Shown here in pieces: positions 44,072-54,037 of a DNA stretch of 64,000 nt. Source of the stretch: an uncultured Sphingorhabdus sp. GTDB lineage: Bacteria > Pseudomonadota > Alphaproteobacteria > Sphingomonadales > Sphingomonadaceae. The translations under genes were made by a program, and so were the position numbers. The notes under the pieces are model-generated. The model searched no databases. It saw only the letters and a list, made by a program, of their open reading frames with translations, and was not told the origin of the DNA. The DNA lies in the NCBI GenBank assembly GCA_937873665.1, contig CALMYW010000202.1, positions 1 through 64,000 on the forward strand, written 5' to 3'. Each line of letters opens with the position of its first letter. Within the stretch, counting starts at the first letter, position 1.

Positions 44072-44692
44072 TTAGCTGTGGGCGAAAATATCGTCTTCGG
44101 GCCAGCCCATCAGGTCGAGTCGCGCCCGGTGCGGCAGAAAATCGAAACAGGCCTGCGCCATTTCGGTGCGGCCTTCGCGTTCGAGCCGGATAACGAATTC
44201 GGCATGCAGGCGGTGCAGGAAGCGCACATCGCTGGCTGCATAATCCTTTTGCGCCTCGCTCAGGACCGGCCCACCCCAGTCGCTCGATTGTTGTTGTTTC
44301 GAAATGTCGGTGGACAAAAGCTCCTTCACCAATTCTTTCAACCCATGGCGATCGGTAAATGTACGGGTGAGACGCGAGGCAATTTTGGTGCAGAACAGCG
44401 GGGTCGCCGTCACCTTCAGATAATATTCAATTGCGGCCAGATCGAAGCGAGCAAAGTGAAACAATTTCAATCGGTTGGGATCGCCCAAAATCGCTTTAAG
44501 ATTGGGCGCGGCATAGGTGCTGCCGGGAGCAAAACGGATCAGATGCTCATCGCCGCTACCATCGGATATCTGCAGCAAACACAACCTGTCGCGCAATGTG
44601 TTCAGACCCATGGTTTCGGTATCGACCGCAAGGGCAGAGCTGCCTTGCAGTACGCCATCAGGCAGGTCTTCTTCATGAAGGAAAACGCTCAT
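44072..44692 (-). CDS. rnd: Ribonuclease D-like 3'-5' exonuclease
   Basis: The 206 residues consist of the DEDD exonuclease domain alone: Exo I AVDTETMG, Exo II HFARFDLAAI, Exo III YAASDVRFL. HRDC domains of full RNase D are missing, as in the short form found before lptC in alphaproteobacteria. The role in tRNA or rRNA 3'-end trimming is inferred. Confidence 0.93.
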   Translation of the reverse strand: MSVFLHEEDLPDGVLQGSSALAVDTETMGLNTLRDRLCLLQISDGSGDEHLIRFAPGSTYAAPNLKAILGDPNRLKLFHFARFDLAAIEYYLKVTATPLFCTKIASRLTRTFTDRHGLKELVKELLSTDISKQQQSSDWGGPVLSEAQKDYAASDVRFLHRLHAEFVIRLEREGRTEMAQACFDFLPHRARLDLMGWPEDDIFAHS

Positions 44693-44935
44693 CCGCGCTC
44701 AAGCTTTCTCTAATCGGTTAATATGCCAATCCCTCTGCCCCAGCCGCGTCGTCAAGGCAAGTTTTACGGCTTTTACGCCGATTTAGGATTGGTGCATTAT
44801 TTGCTATCGCGCTTTTCGTGCATAGGGTATAGCCTGCCATTGCGGGGCCAGTGGCATGTCGCGGGAAATGCGGGGTATTCGTCCTATTCTGCATGGATGG
44901 AAATTGGCGGGCGACGGGAAAGTATTAGTTCGAAC

Positions 44936-45733
44936 ATGAGTTTCAATGACAAGCGTCGTGGCCGTGGCCGTGACAAGCGCGATCGTTTTGGTGACGACAA
45001 TTTCGGTTTTGACGCCCCCTCATTCCCTGGTGAATTGAGAGGTGGCGAGCGCCCCAGCGGCGGCTTTGGCGGTCCCCGCGGCGGCGGTGGTGGCTTCGGT
45101 GGCGGAGGCGGCGGTGGTTTCCGCGGTGGCGCTCCCCGGGCCCCTTCAATGCCCGCCCAGGTGGTTGGCGAAGGCAAAGGCGTTGTCAAATTCTTCAATA
45201 ATCAGAAGGGCTTCGGCTTTATCCAGGTTGATGATCGCCCCGATGACGTATTCGTGCACATCAGCGCTGTCGAGCAAGCCGGCCTGACTGGCTTGGCCGA
45301 AGGGCAACCGCTCGAATTCACGCTTGTCGATCGCGGTGGCAAAGTATCGGCGACCGATCTTGTGATCGACGGCGATCCGCTTCCGGTTCCAGAGCGCGCA
45401 CCGCGTCCCGAGCGTAGCGGTTTCGATCGTGATCGCGGTGGCGATCGTGGTGGCTTCCAGCGCGGCGGCGATCGCGATGGCGGCTTCCAGCGTGGACCGA
45501 TGCGCGAATCGACTGGCGAACGCGCAAATGGCACTGTCAAATTCTTCAACGACATGAAGGGATTTGGCTTCATCCAGCGTGACGATGGCGGCGAAGATGT
45601 GTTCGTGCACATTTCCGCGCTTGAGCGTTCGGGTGTTGGCCAAGTGACGCAGAATGACCGTCTGGCATTCGACATCGAAGTCGATCGTCGCGGCAAATAT
45701 TCGGCGACCAATGTAGAGCGTCTGGCTGAATAA
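44936..45733 (+). CDS. Double cold-shock-domain protein with Gly/Arg-rich N-terminus
   Basis: The 265 residues contain two cold-shock domains (about 79-144 and 197-263), each with RNP1-like KGFGFIQ and RNP2-like DVFVHIS. An N-terminal tail of about 75 residues is very rich in Gly, Arg, Asp and Phe, and the linker carries repeated GGDRGGFQRG units. The frame is open from 44723, but similarity starts at MSFNDKRRGRGRD. It is a likely RNA chaperone. Low-complexity tails of this type are typical of proteins that condense with RNA, which is inference here. The 243 nt before it hold no gene and could be a thermosensitive leader. Confidence 0.9.
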   Translation: MSFNDKRRGRGRDKRDRFGDDNFGFDAPSFPGELRGGERPSGGFGGPRGGGGGFGGGGGGGFRGGAPRAPSMPAQVVGEGKGVVKFFNNQKGFGFIQVDDRPDDVFVHISAVEQAGLTGLAEGQPLEFTLVDRGGKVSATDLVIDGDPLPVPERAPRPERSGFDRDRGGDRGGFQRGGDRDGGFQRGPMRESTGERANGTVKFFNDMKGFGFIQRDDGGEDVFVHISALERSGVGQVTQNDRLAFDIEVDRRGKYSATNVERLAE

Positions 45734-45756
45734 GGCTTGGCTTACCGCTGATACGA

Positions 45757-45783
45757 AAAGGGCCTCTTTCGAGGCCCTTTTTG
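45757..45783. terminator. Two-way terminator between csp and dps
   Basis: AAAAGGGCCTC pairs with GAGGCCCTTTT across TTTC, with T-runs on both strands. Confidence 0.88.
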
Positions 45784-45792
45784 TTTGCGGGT

Positions 45793-46245
45793 TCAGCCGA
45801 TTGTTTGTGTCAGGAACCATTCACGCTGTTGGGCTTGATCTGTCCAGTCGTCGAGCATTCCGTCGGTTGCATTGTCACCGGCTTCACTGGCGAGCTCTTT
45901 AACCGATTTCAAAGTATTGATCAGCGCCTTGTTGTCGGACAGCAACTCCTTGAGCATCGCGTCAGCGGATAAGCCGTCCTCGTCATTGTCCTTCATTGAC
46001 TGCTTGGCGGTAATGTCACCAATTGAGGTCAAAGTCCGTTGCCCCAATTTGCGAACCCGCTCAGCGATCAGGTCTGTCGTGCCGATCAGTTCGGTCGCAT
46101 GTTCGTCGAACAACAGATGATATTCGCGAAAATGCGGCCCTGAAACATGCCAGTGGAAGTTCTTGGTCTTCAGATATAGCGCAAAATAGTCGGCAAGCAG
46201 TCGGTTCAGCGCTGCTGCGAGCGCAGTTGTGCTGTTATTTCCCAT
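45793..46245 (-). CDS. dps: Dps-family DNA-binding ferritin
   Basis: The 150 residues show the Dps ferroxidase signature (KTKNFHWHVSGPHFREYHLLFDEHATEL, with His, Asp and Glu ligands at the dimer interface). Dps stores iron and protects DNA from peroxide. The N-terminus is short and lacks the Lys-rich tail of E. coli Dps. It converges on the cold-shock gene. Confidence 0.93.
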   Translation of the reverse strand: MGNNSTTALAAALNRLLADYFALYLKTKNFHWHVSGPHFREYHLLFDEHATELIGTTDLIAERVRKLGQRTLTSIGDITAKQSMKDNDEDGLSADAMLKELLSDNKALINTLKSVKELASEAGDNATDGMLDDWTDQAQQREWFLTQTIG

Positions 46246-46331
46246 CTAAAATCTCCTTCAGAGCGTATGACAGGAATATGGTGTCTGGCCGCGCCGAATG
46301 CCAATGCGAAATCTTTGCTACGCTAATCGAT

Positions 46332-47201
46332 TCATCGTGTAGGAACAGGCACCTCACCACTATAATCATAAAAACCGCGCTTGGTCTTACGACCCAGCCA
46401 ACCGGCCTCGACATATTTGACCAGCAGAGGGGCAGGGCGGTATTTGGAATCCCCTGTGGTGTCGTGCAGCACCTTGATGATCTCGAAACAGGTATCGAGC
46501 CCGATGAAATCGGCGAGCGTCAGCGGGCCCATCGGGTGGTTCAGACCAATCTGGCAGGCCATGTCGATATCGCGGATTGATGCCACGCCCTCACCCAAGG
46601 AAAAGCAGGCTTCATTGAGCATCGGCATCAATATGCGATTGACGATAAAGCCTGGAACATCCTCGGCAAAGACCATCGATTTGCCCAGCGCGTCACCGAA
46701 CATTTTGACTTTTTCAACGGTCTGTTCCGATGTGGCAAGCCCGCGGATGACCTCGATCAGCCCCATGATCGGCACCGGATTGAAGAAGTGCACACCGATA
46801 AAGCGCGCCGGATCGGGTGACGATTGCGCCATGCGGGTGATGGGAATGGACGAGGTATTGGTCGCCAGAACCGCCTGATGGCCGAGCACCTTGCCCACTT
46901 CGTCGAAAATCTTGCGCTTGATGTCCTCACGCTCGGTGGCGGCTTCGATCACCAGCCCGGCTGAAGCCATCGGTTCATAGCTGGCGACAGGTTCGATGCG
47001 CGCAATGATCTGCTCGGCTTCGGCGGCGCCGATCTTTTCGCGCTCAACAAGGCGATGGATCGCTTTTGCGATGCCATCCTTGCCCGCCTTAGCACGGTCC
47101 ATATCTATGTCGGAAAGCAGCACATGATAACCCGCTGCCGCGCTGACCTGTGCGATGCCCGCACCCATCTGACCTGCCCCGATAACTGCAACTGACCGCA
47201 T
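46332..47201 (-). CDS. 3-hydroxybutyryl-CoA dehydrogenase family
   Basis: The 289 residues start [18 protein letters not shown], the NAD-binding motif, then the catalytic His/Asn region [19 protein letters not shown] and the C-terminal helical domain ([29 protein letters not shown]). It oxidises short-chain 3-hydroxyacyl-CoA, for example in butanoate or PHB metabolism. The frame extends upstream to 47426, but the start at 47201 matches the family. It stands alone, divergent from a DUF1176 gene. Confidence 0.93.
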   Translation of the reverse strand: MRSVAVIGAGQMGAGIAQVSAAAGYHVLLSDIDMDRAKAGKDGIAKAIHRLVEREKIGAAEAEQIIARIEPVASYEPMASAGLVIEAATEREDIKRKIFDEVGKVLGHQAVLATNTSSIPITRMAQSSPDPARFIGVHFFNPVPIMGLIEVIRGLATSEQTVEKVKMFGDALGKSMVFAEDVPGFIVNRILMPMLNEACFSLGEGVASIRDIDMACQIGLNHPMGPLTLADFIGLDTCFEIIKVLHDTTGDSKYRPAPLLVKYVEAGWLGRKTKRGFYDYSGEVPVPTR

Positions 47202-47272
47202 GCTGACGACCCTTTCGAATATGTTCGGCGCCCCCCTAGCGCAGCCGGACGGTTCACGATAGACTGTTTGCC

Positions 47273-48331
47273 ATGAGCTTGCCGTTCGCAAAATTCCTCT
47301 TTGTCGCTTCGGTGCTGGCCGCTTCGTCACATGCCGCGCCAATCGAACCGGGCAAGCAGTTCTTCCATAAAGACTGGGCTGCCGCCTGCGACAACGTCTA
47401 TTCGTGCGAGGCGCTGTCGCTTGCACCCGAAGTTGACGGTGGCGACACCGCCCCAGCCATCCTGATCAGTCGGGAATCGCCCAATGAAGCGGTCACGGTG
47501 AAAATCTCGCTCGTGGCCCCCTCTGGGAACAGTTACCGCATCTTGATCGACGGTCGTGAAGTTGACCGTGGCGCACTTGCGCAAGGCGAGTGGTCGATCA
47601 TTGGTTCGGTTGCTGACTCGCTCAAACTGGCGCGTTCGATCGGTCGGGGGCGAAACATGGTCATTCGCGGGGATGATGGAACTGTCTTGGGCAAGCGTAC
47701 GCTCAAAGGTTCTGCTGCCGCGCTGATCCATATCGACATGATGCAAAACCGTGCACGCACGCGTACTGCGCTGTTCCTTGTCGGGCGGCGCGAACAGGCT
47801 GCAAGATCGGTTGCGCTGCCGGTCATAACCGCCACCCGCATCGGCAAACAGTCAGCGGTTCCTGATGCCGGAACGATCATTGGCATGGTGGAAAATGCGA
47901 AATGTTCAAGCGATAGTTCGACCGTAACCGAAAACAGCGCCGTCAGCCTTGGCAAGAAAGATAGTCGGCACAGGGTGCTGCTTCAGGTCAGTTGCGGCAC
48001 AGGAGCCTATAACATGGCGGTTGCCCCTTATGTGGGCAGCTCAGCGGATGGCAAGAAATGGGCCTTCGCTCCGGCGCGGTTCGATTATCCGGATCAGGCC
48101 GATGAAGGGATGGACGGAGTGAAGCTGCTTTCCAACCCGAGTTGGGACGCCGCGACACAACAACTCAGCAGCTTTCACAAAGGGCGCGGATCGGGCGATT
48201 GCGGCACCGCCCAGACCTATGTCTGGGACGGGGATGTGTTCCGCCTGGTCGAAGCATTTGCCATGGACGAATGCCGTGGCTCTACCGAATGGATGCAGCT
48301 CTGGCGTGCCCGGGTGGAGTTCAAGGATTAA
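47273..48331 (+). CDS. DUF1176 secreted protein
   Basis: The 352 residues begin with a signal peptide (about 1-22). The mature part contains the DUF1176 pattern, with paired Cys early ([12 protein letters not shown]), midway (CSSDSS, QVSCGTG) and near the end ([31 protein letters not shown]). It is probably periplasmic with disulfides. No enzymatic role is known to me. It overlaps the next, convergent gene by 4 nt. Confidence 0.85.
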   Translation: MSLPFAKFLFVASVLAASSHAAPIEPGKQFFHKDWAAACDNVYSCEALSLAPEVDGGDTAPAILISRESPNEAVTVKISLVAPSGNSYRILIDGREVDRGALAQGEWSIIGSVADSLKLARSIGRGRNMVIRGDDGTVLGKRTLKGSAAALIHIDMMQNRARTRTALFLVGRREQAARSVALPVITATRIGKQSAVPDAGTIIGMVENAKCSSDSSTVTENSAVSLGKKDSRHRVLLQVSCGTGAYNMAVAPYVGSSADGKKWAFAPARFDYPDQADEGMDGVKLLSNPSWDAATQQLSSFHKGRGSGDCGTAQTYVWDGDVFRLVEAFAMDECRGSTEWMQLWRARVEFKD

Positions 48332-49131
48332 CCCTTGCGCGCTTTCAACAGCAGCTCAGCGACCCCATAAGTCCGTTCATTGTCGACATCGATGGCAAAG
48401 GCTCCAACGGGCGTGATTTGCGGCACTACCTGAACGCCGAACCGACGTGAGATGGCCTTGAACGCCTTGTCGAGCGTCCACCAGCCCAGCCGGAAACGGA
48501 TCAGGTTGATGATGCCGAACGCCTTGGCGATGCGGGCGCGGTTCTTCGCAAATTGCCCACCTTCGCGAAAGGCTTCGGTCGCCCGCAACGCTTTGGCATT
48601 GCGCAGCCAAAAGACGTTGCAGTTCGAAATGGCGACATCCTTGAATTCATAGAATTTGCGTTGCCCGTCCGGATGGGCCGCGCGGATGGACTCGCGCGTT
48701 GCGAGAACGACCACGGCGTCGCCTTCGCTCGCCAGTGCATCGCGATGCACGCCTTGCAGATAGCCGCTTTCAGCGAGCACATTGTCAGCGGTGGTGATCA
48801 ACAGAGGAAAGGCGGCGTCCCCGCCAGCCAATGCGATTGCGTGCTCGACGCTTTCGACGATGCCCGCCTGCGCTTCGCACAGCACAAGACGCCCGCTTTT
48901 TGCAAGTGCCTCGACCGCTGGTAGGTCAGCGACAACGGCGGGATCGTGGATCGAGATGAAAACCTTGGCATCAGGGAAAGCGGGCCCGACGGCTTCGACC
49001 ACCCATTCGAGTAGCGGCTTGCCGTTGATTGGCACCCGGCATTTATGGCTGACACCTGCGCGTTCGGCGAGTGGATCGAGTTTCCCGTCGCGCTTGCCCG
49101 CGAGGATGAGGATAGTCGGCTGGTCGGTCAT
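48328..49131 (-). CDS. Nucleotidyltransferase-fold (MobA-like/GT-A) protein
   Basis: The 267 residues begin with an NTP-transferase pattern, ILAGKRDGKLDPLAERAGVSHKCRVPINGKPLLEW, here split by family variation. The HKxLxPINGKPLL core and TTADNVL metal motif follow. The C-terminal half is unlike MobA. The substrate is unknown: molybdopterin cytosine dinucleotide, sugar nucleotide or lipid-head synthesis are all possible. It converges with DUF1176 and is divergent from hom. Confidence 0.75.
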   Translation of the reverse strand: MTDQPTILILAGKRDGKLDPLAERAGVSHKCRVPINGKPLLEWVVEAVGPAFPDAKVFISIHDPAVVADLPAVEALAKSGRLVLCEAQAGIVESVEHAIALAGGDAAFPLLITTADNVLAESGYLQGVHRDALASEGDAVVVLATRESIRAAHPDGQRKFYEFKDVAISNCNVFWLRNAKALRATEAFREGGQFAKNRARIAKAFGIINLIRFRLGWWTLDKAFKAISRRFGVQVVPQITPVGAFAIDVDNERTYGVAELLLKARKG

Positions 49132-49231
49132 GCAGCGCCTATAGGGACAGCGGCATTTTACGGCAAGCTAAGGCTGGTCAAGCACCGGATTTTGCACTAG
49201 GCGCGGGCGCGAAAAGGAATTCAGGGCTTTT

Positions 49232-50533
49232 ATGGCAAACGCGCTTCGTATCGGATTGGCCGGGTTGGGGACGGTCGGCACTGGCGTCATCCAGCTTATC
49301 GAAGAAAACAGCGCATTGATTGCGCGCCGGGCAGGCCGCCCTATCCAGATTACTGCTGTGACTGCGCGCGACCGTTCCAAGGATCGCGGTGTCGACCTGA
49401 CACCTTATCGCTGGGTCGACGATATGGGCGAACTCGCCACGGCAGCCGATGTCGATGTTGTAGTCGAACTTGTCGGTGGATCCGATGGCCCGGCGGTTAC
49501 GCTGGCGCGCGAAACGCTGGGCGCGGGCCGCGCACTGGTTACGGCCAACAAGGCGATGATTGCGCATCACGGCGCAGAACTCGGGGCGCTGGCTGATGCC
49601 CAAGGTGCGCCGCTGAAGTTCGAGGCTGCAGTAGCCGGCGGCATTCCGGTTATCCAGGGACTGCGCGACGGGGCTGCGGCCAATCGGATCGACCGAGTGT
49701 ATGGCATCCTCAACGGCACCTGCAATTTCATCCTCTCGGCGATGGAGCGCGACGGACGCGACTTTGGTGAGGTGCTGGCCGATGCCCAGGCCAAGGGATT
49801 CGCCGAAGCTGATCCGAGCTTTGACATTGACGGCGTTGACGCTGCGCACAAGCTATCCATCCTCGCCTCACTCAGCTTTGGCAGCCGGATCGATTTCGAA
49901 GGCGTGGATATTCGCGGTATCCGCAAGATTATCGCTGCCGACATCGCGCAGGCACGGGCGCTGGGATACCGGATCCGTCTGATAGGCCTTGCCGAAGTCG
50001 ATGGTGAAAATGGCGGCGCTTCGCTGTTCCAGCGGGTGCAGCCCTGTCTCGTTCCCATCGATCATCCGTTGGCCCATGTCGCGGGTGCAACCAATGCGGT
50101 GGTTGCGGAGGGCAATTTTTCTGGTCGGCTGCTTTTCCAGGGCGCTGGCGCTGGCGATCGGCCAACGGCGTCTGCGGTGGTGGCAGACCTTGTCGACATT
50201 GCACGCAAGGAAACCGGCCCGGCATTCTCTGTGCCGACAACCGAACTCGACGAATTGCCGCGCGCCACCGCTGCGCACCGCATCAACAAAACCTATTTGC
50301 GCATGCTTGTTGCCGACCGGCCGGGTGTACTCGCCGAAATCGCAGCCGCGATGCGCGATGCCGGGCTGTCGATCGAAAGCCTGATCCAGCGCGAAGTAGC
50401 CGATGGCTCCGCTTTGATTGCCATGGTCACGCACGAGGCGCGTGAACAGGCCGTAACCGATACCCTCGCCGCCCTTAAAGGCTCTGATAGCCTGCAGGGT
50501 GAACCGATGGTCATGCATATTTTGGGAGAATAG
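49232..50533 (+). CDS. hom: Homoserine dehydrogenase
   Basis: This enzyme reduces aspartate semialdehyde to homoserine for Thr and Met. The 433 residues show the NAD(P) motif GLAGLGTVGTGV, VTANKAMIAHHG, the family signature AAVAGGIPVIQGLRDG (Lys to catalytic region) and a C-terminal ACT domain (YLRMLVADRPGVLAEIAAAM), so it is probably feedback-regulated by Thr. glpX follows by 1 nt. Confidence 0.96.
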   Translation: MANALRIGLAGLGTVGTGVIQLIEENSALIARRAGRPIQITAVTARDRSKDRGVDLTPYRWVDDMGELATAADVDVVVELVGGSDGPAVTLARETLGAGRALVTANKAMIAHHGAELGALADAQGAPLKFEAAVAGGIPVIQGLRDGAAANRIDRVYGILNGTCNFILSAMERDGRDFGEVLADAQAKGFAEADPSFDIDGVDAAHKLSILASLSFGSRIDFEGVDIRGIRKIIAADIAQARALGYRIRLIGLAEVDGENGGASLFQRVQPCLVPIDHPLAHVAGATNAVVAEGNFSGRLLFQGAGAGDRPTASAVVADLVDIARKETGPAFSVPTTELDELPRATAAHRINKTYLRMLVADRPGVLAEIAAAMRDAGLSIESLIQREVADGSALIAMVTHEAREQAVTDTLAALKGSDSLQGEPMVMHILGE

Positions 50534-50534
50534 A

Positions 50535-51509
50535 ATGACGACGCAATCTAGCGGCGCAATGGACCGCGTTCTGGTCCTCGAAATGGTGCGCGTTACAGAG
50601 GCCGCGGCGATGGCAGCGGCCAGCATGATCGGGCGCGGTGACGAAAAGGCCGCCGATGCCGCCGCCGTTGAAGCGATGCGCGCTGCGCTCAACGATCTTT
50701 ACATGGACGGCACCGTCGTGATCGGCGAAGGCGAACGCGACGAGGCGCCGATGCTTTATATCGGCGAAAAGGTCGGCAATGCGCCGGGTAAGGGCCCCAA
50801 GATCGATATCGCGCTCGACCCGCTCGAAGGGACTACGATCACAGCGAAAGCCGGCCCCAATGCAATGGCGGTGCTCGCAGTTGCCGAAGAGGGCAATCTT
50901 TTGAATGCGCCCGACGTTTATATGGAAAAGTTGGCAGTCGGCCCGGGCTACTCGCCCGGCATCATCGATCTGGCCAAAACGCCGACGGAAAACGTCCTTG
51001 CCGTTGCGAAGGAAAAGGGTGTTCCGGCCGAAGAGATTATTGTTTGTGTTCTCGACCGTCCCCGGCACGAAAAGCTGATTGCAGAATTGCGCGCATTGGG
51101 CTGCGGCATCATGTTGATCCCCGATGGCGACGTTGCCGGCGTGATTGCGACCACTGATCCGGACACGACGATCGACCTCTACATGGGCTCTGGTGGCGCA
51201 CCTGAAGGCGTGCTGGCCGCTGCAGCCCTGCGCTGCGTTGGCGGGCAGTTCAAGGGCCGCCTGCTGTTCCGCAACGATGACGAACGTTTGCGCGCGCGCA
51301 AATGGGGCATCGAGGATCTCGACAAGATTTACGATCTTGAAGAACTGGCCAAGGGCGACTGCATTTTCGCCGCAACCGGCGTGACCAGCGGTTCGCTGCT
51401 CGAAGGCGTAAAGCGCACCCGCGACGGCAAGATCACCACTGAAAGCGTTGTGATGCGCGCTTCATCGGGCACCGTGCGCTGGGTGAAGAGCGAGCATCGC
51501 CGGGGCTAA
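50535..51509 (+). CDS. glpX: Fructose-1,6-bisphosphatase, class II
   Basis: The 324 residues match GlpX: VTEAAAMAAASMIGRGDEKAAD, VIGEGERDEAPMLYIGE, DPLEGTT metal motif and GSGGAPEGVLAAAALRC. It acts in gluconeogenesis. The start at 50535, two bases after the hom stop, has GGGAGA upstream. hom-glpX-recJ is a common alphaproteobacterial order, but recJ is missing here and a flavodoxin gene converges with a 4-nt overlap. Confidence 0.95.
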   Translation: MTTQSSGAMDRVLVLEMVRVTEAAAMAAASMIGRGDEKAADAAAVEAMRAALNDLYMDGTVVIGEGERDEAPMLYIGEKVGNAPGKGPKIDIALDPLEGTTITAKAGPNAMAVLAVAEEGNLLNAPDVYMEKLAVGPGYSPGIIDLAKTPTENVLAVAKEKGVPAEEIIVCVLDRPRHEKLIAELRALGCGIMLIPDGDVAGVIATTDPDTTIDLYMGSGGAPEGVLAAAALRCVGGQFKGRLLFRNDDERLRARKWGIEDLDKIYDLEELAKGDCIFAATGVTSGSLLEGVKRTRDGKITTESVVMRASSGTVRWVKSEHRRG

Positions 51510-51997
51510 AAAATCCCGAGTGCGAGTCCTTCCGCCATCGCCGCACCCAGTTCGTGCGCCTTGGCCAGATCGGATTCAGTGATGACTTTCGGGGCGAGGA
51601 TTTCCTCGGGCGTCTGTGCATGGGTGCAGACGATCAGGCTGTCGGCGATACGTTTCAACCGCCAGCCGGTGGTAATCCGTTCCGCCTGCCGCACCGCATT
51701 GCTGCCATCCGATCCTGCACAAACCAAGAGGGTATAGGGTCGTCCTTCGATCTGCCCGAGGCAGGGATAATAGCTGCGGTCGAAAAAGGCCTTCATCACC
51801 CCGCTGATCGCTGCAAGATTTTCGGGGAAAGCAAAGATATAGCCTTCAGCATCGAGCAACGTTTTCGGATTTGCGGCGTCGGCCCGAAGCAGCACGACTT
51901 CCAGTCCGTCCGTGGCTCGCGCGCCCGCTGCGGCAGCTTCCGCCAGCGCTTGTGAACCGCCAGTCATGCTGTGCCAGATTATGGCCAGCCTCTTCAT
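51506..51997 (-). CDS. Flavodoxin-fold FMN protein
   Basis: The 163 residues start MKRLAIIWHSMTGGSQALAEAA, the phosphate-binding loop of flavodoxin-like FMN reductases, then FAFPENLAAISGVMKAFFDRSYY. It is probably an NAD(P)H:FMN or quinone reductase type protein. The substrate is not predictable. It overlaps the upstream proX-like gene by 4 nt (ATGA), so the two are translationally coupled. Confidence 0.85.
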   Translation of the reverse strand: MKRLAIIWHSMTGGSQALAEAAAAGARATDGLEVVLLRADAANPKTLLDAEGYIFAFPENLAAISGVMKAFFDRSYYPCLGQIEGRPYTLLVCAGSDGSNAVRQAERITTGWRLKRIADSLIVCTHAQTPEEILAPKVITESDLAKAHELGAAMAEGLALGIF

Positions 51998-52506
51998 TCC
52001 GATACGGCTTCGCCAAGGCGGGGAATATCTGCAATCTGAGGATTGTGCTGCCAGCTGTCGAGCGCCCTCACAAGATCGCTTCCGGAAAGGCCCAGCGAAG
52101 CTGTGTTGCGCAGCGGATGCACCCAGACGGTACCGGCTTCGGAAAGATCGCGGTCGAGCACGACTTGAACGTCGCCTGCGGCATCGTTGATCGCGCCTAA
52201 GGGCGTCACTGATCCGGGTGTCAGCCCGAGAAGCCTCAGCAAATCTTCGGCCTTGCCAAAACTGAGACGTTTCGAACCTATGGTTGCAGGTAGTGCTTTC
52301 AGGTCAACGCGGATTTCCCCCGGCACGGTCACCAGCCAGAATTGGCCGCCATTATCCTTGAGAAACAGATTTTTGGTATGTGCGCCGGGCAGGGTGGCAT
52401 TCAGTTCCCGGCTTTCATCGACGGTGAACACCGCATGATGCTCTGCCACTTCAAAGGCAATGCCGCGCGCCTCCAGCTCGGCATAGAGGCGCGCTTCATT
52501 GTCCAA
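51994..52506 (-). CDS. YbaK/ProX-type aminoacyl-tRNA deacylase
   Basis: The 170 residues match the ProX branch of the YbaK/INS family that hydrolyses Ala-tRNA-Pro: HHAVFTVDESRELNATLPGAHTKNLFLKD with the conserved Lys, SFGKAEDLLRLLGLTPGSVTPLGAIND, and NTASLGLSG near the end. It is free-standing, not fused to ProRS. It lies 2 nt after a VOC gene and overlaps the flavodoxin gene. Confidence 0.9.
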   Translation of the reverse strand: MDNEARLYAELEARGIAFEVAEHHAVFTVDESRELNATLPGAHTKNLFLKDNGGQFWLVTVPGEIRVDLKALPATIGSKRLSFGKAEDLLRLLGLTPGSVTPLGAINDAAGDVQVVLDRDLSEAGTVWVHPLRNTASLGLSGSDLVRALDSWQHNPQIADIPRLGEAVSE

Positions 52507-52508
52507 TT

Positions 52509-52883
52509 TTAGCCCCGGTGCAGAGCGCAGAGCTTGTTGCCGGTCGGGTCGCGCAGGTAAGCGAGGTAGAGACGGCCAAAGCCGCCTTCGCGCCAGCCCG
52601 GGGGATCTTCGATGGCCTTGCCGCCATTGGCAACACCTGCTGCATGCCAGGCGTCGGCCTGCTCAGGCGACATCGCGAAACCGATGGTGCCGCCATTGGC
52701 GCAGCAGGCCGGCTCGCCATTGATTGGCGGAGTGACGAGGAAAAGCCCGCCATTGTGCATATAGATCAGGCGACCATTGTCGTCGACGACAGCGGGGTTG
52801 CCGCCAAACGCCGCGAACGTCGCGTCATAGAATTTCTTGGCGGCGTCCATATCGTCCGCGCCGACCATAATATGGCTAAACAT
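52509..52883 (-). CDS. VOC-superfamily (glyoxalase-like) protein
   Basis: The 124 residues form one vicinal-oxygen-chelate domain: MFSHIMVGADDMDAAKKFYDATF at the start and GRLYLAYLRDPTGNKLCALH at the end, carrying the metal Glu position region. The start at 52883 has AAGGAG upstream. It lies between proX and frmA on the same strand (24 nt after frmA), so a role in aldehyde detoxification is possible but not shown. Confidence 0.88.
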   Translation of the reverse strand: MFSHIMVGADDMDAAKKFYDATFAAFGGNPAVVDDNGRLIYMHNGGLFLVTPPINGEPACCANGGTIGFAMSPEQADAWHAAGVANGGKAIEDPPGWREGGFGRLYLAYLRDPTGNKLCALHRG

Positions 52884-52906
52884 AGTCTCTCTCCTTTGTT
52901 GAAACT

Positions 52907-54019
52907 TCAGAACACCACGACGCTGCGGATGCTCTTGCCCGCATGCATCAGGTCGAAAGCGGTGTTGATCTCCTCCAACCCCATGACATGGGTGATCATC
53001 GGGTCGATCTCGATCTTGCCCTGCATGTACATGTCGACGATTTTGGGCACGTCGGTGCGGCCCTTGGCCCCGCCAAAGGCGGTGCCGCGCCAGTTGCGAC
53101 CGGTAACGAGCTGAAACGGGCGGGTGGCGATTTCCTTGCCGGCTTCGGCCACGCCGATGATGATCGAAGTGCCCCAGCCGCGATGGCAAGCTTCGAGCGC
53201 GGTGCGCATCACGTCGGTATTGCCGGTGGCATCGAAGGTGTAATCCGCTCCGCCGTCGGTCATTTCGACGATCTTGGCGACCACATCCTCACGGCTCATG
53301 CCCTTCGAATTGAGGAAGGCGGTCATGCCGAACTTGCGGCCCCATTCCTCACGGTCGGGGTTGATGTCGACGCCTATAATTGCGTTCGCACCGGCAAGGC
53401 GTGCCCCCTGGATCACGTTAAGGCCGATGCCACCGAGCCCGAAGACCACGACATTGTCGCCCACCTGTACCTTGGCCGTATTGATCACAGCGCCAACGCC
53501 GGTAGTCACGCCGCAACCGATATAGCAGCTCGACTGGAAGGGTGCGTCTTCGCGGATCTTGGCAACCGCGATTTCAGGCAACACGGTGAAGTTCGAAAAG
53601 GTCGAGCAGCCCATATAATGGTAGATGGGTTGGCCCTTATAGCTGAAACGCGTGGTGCCATCGGGCATTAGACCCTTGCCCTGCGTCGCGCGGATCGCGG
53701 TGCACAAATTGGTCTTGCCCGAAAGGCAGCTTTTGCACTGTCGGCATTCGGGGGTGTAGAGCGGGATGACATGGTCACCGGCTTTCACACTGGCCACGCC
53801 TGCACCCACTTCACGTACGATACCCGCGCCTTCATGTCCCAAAACGCTTGGGAAAATCCCCTCGCTGTCGAAACCATCGAGCGTATAAGCGTCGGTGTGG
53901 CAGATACCCGTGGCCATGATCTCGACCAGCACCTCGCCTGCCTTCGGACCTTCCAGATCGAGCTCAACTATCTCGAGCGGTTTCTTGGCTTCAAAGGCGA
54001 CGGCAGCACGGGTCTTCAT
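52907..54019 (-). CDS. frmA: S-(hydroxymethyl)glutathione dehydrogenase, class III ADH
   Basis: The enzyme oxidises the glutathione adduct of formaldehyde, and also reduces S-nitrosoglutathione. The 370 residues show the catalytic Zn site ([18 protein letters not shown]), the structural Zn cluster [15 protein letters not shown], the NAD motif [13 protein letters not shown] and the class III signature [11 protein letters not shown]. The start at 54019 gives the family's [16 protein letters not shown] palindrome lies between it and the next upstream gene end and may regulate it. Confidence 0.96.
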   Translation of the reverse strand: MKTRAAVAFEAKKPLEIVELDLEGPKAGEVLVEIMATGICHTDAYTLDGFDSEGIFPSVLGHEGAGIVREVGAGVASVKAGDHVIPLYTPECRQCKSCLSGKTNLCTAIRATQGKGLMPDGTTRFSYKGQPIYHYMGCSTFSNFTVLPEIAVAKIREDAPFQSSCYIGCGVTTGVGAVINTAKVQVGDNVVVFGLGGIGLNVIQGARLAGANAIIGVDINPDREEWGRKFGMTAFLNSKGMSREDVVAKIVEMTDGGADYTFDATGNTDVMRTALEACHRGWGTSIIIGVAEAGKEIATRPFQLVTGRNWRGTAFGGAKGRTDVPKIVDMYMQGKIEIDPMITHVMGLEEINTAFDLMHAGKSIRSVVVF

Positions 54020-54037
54020 TGCGGGACTCTCCTTGGA

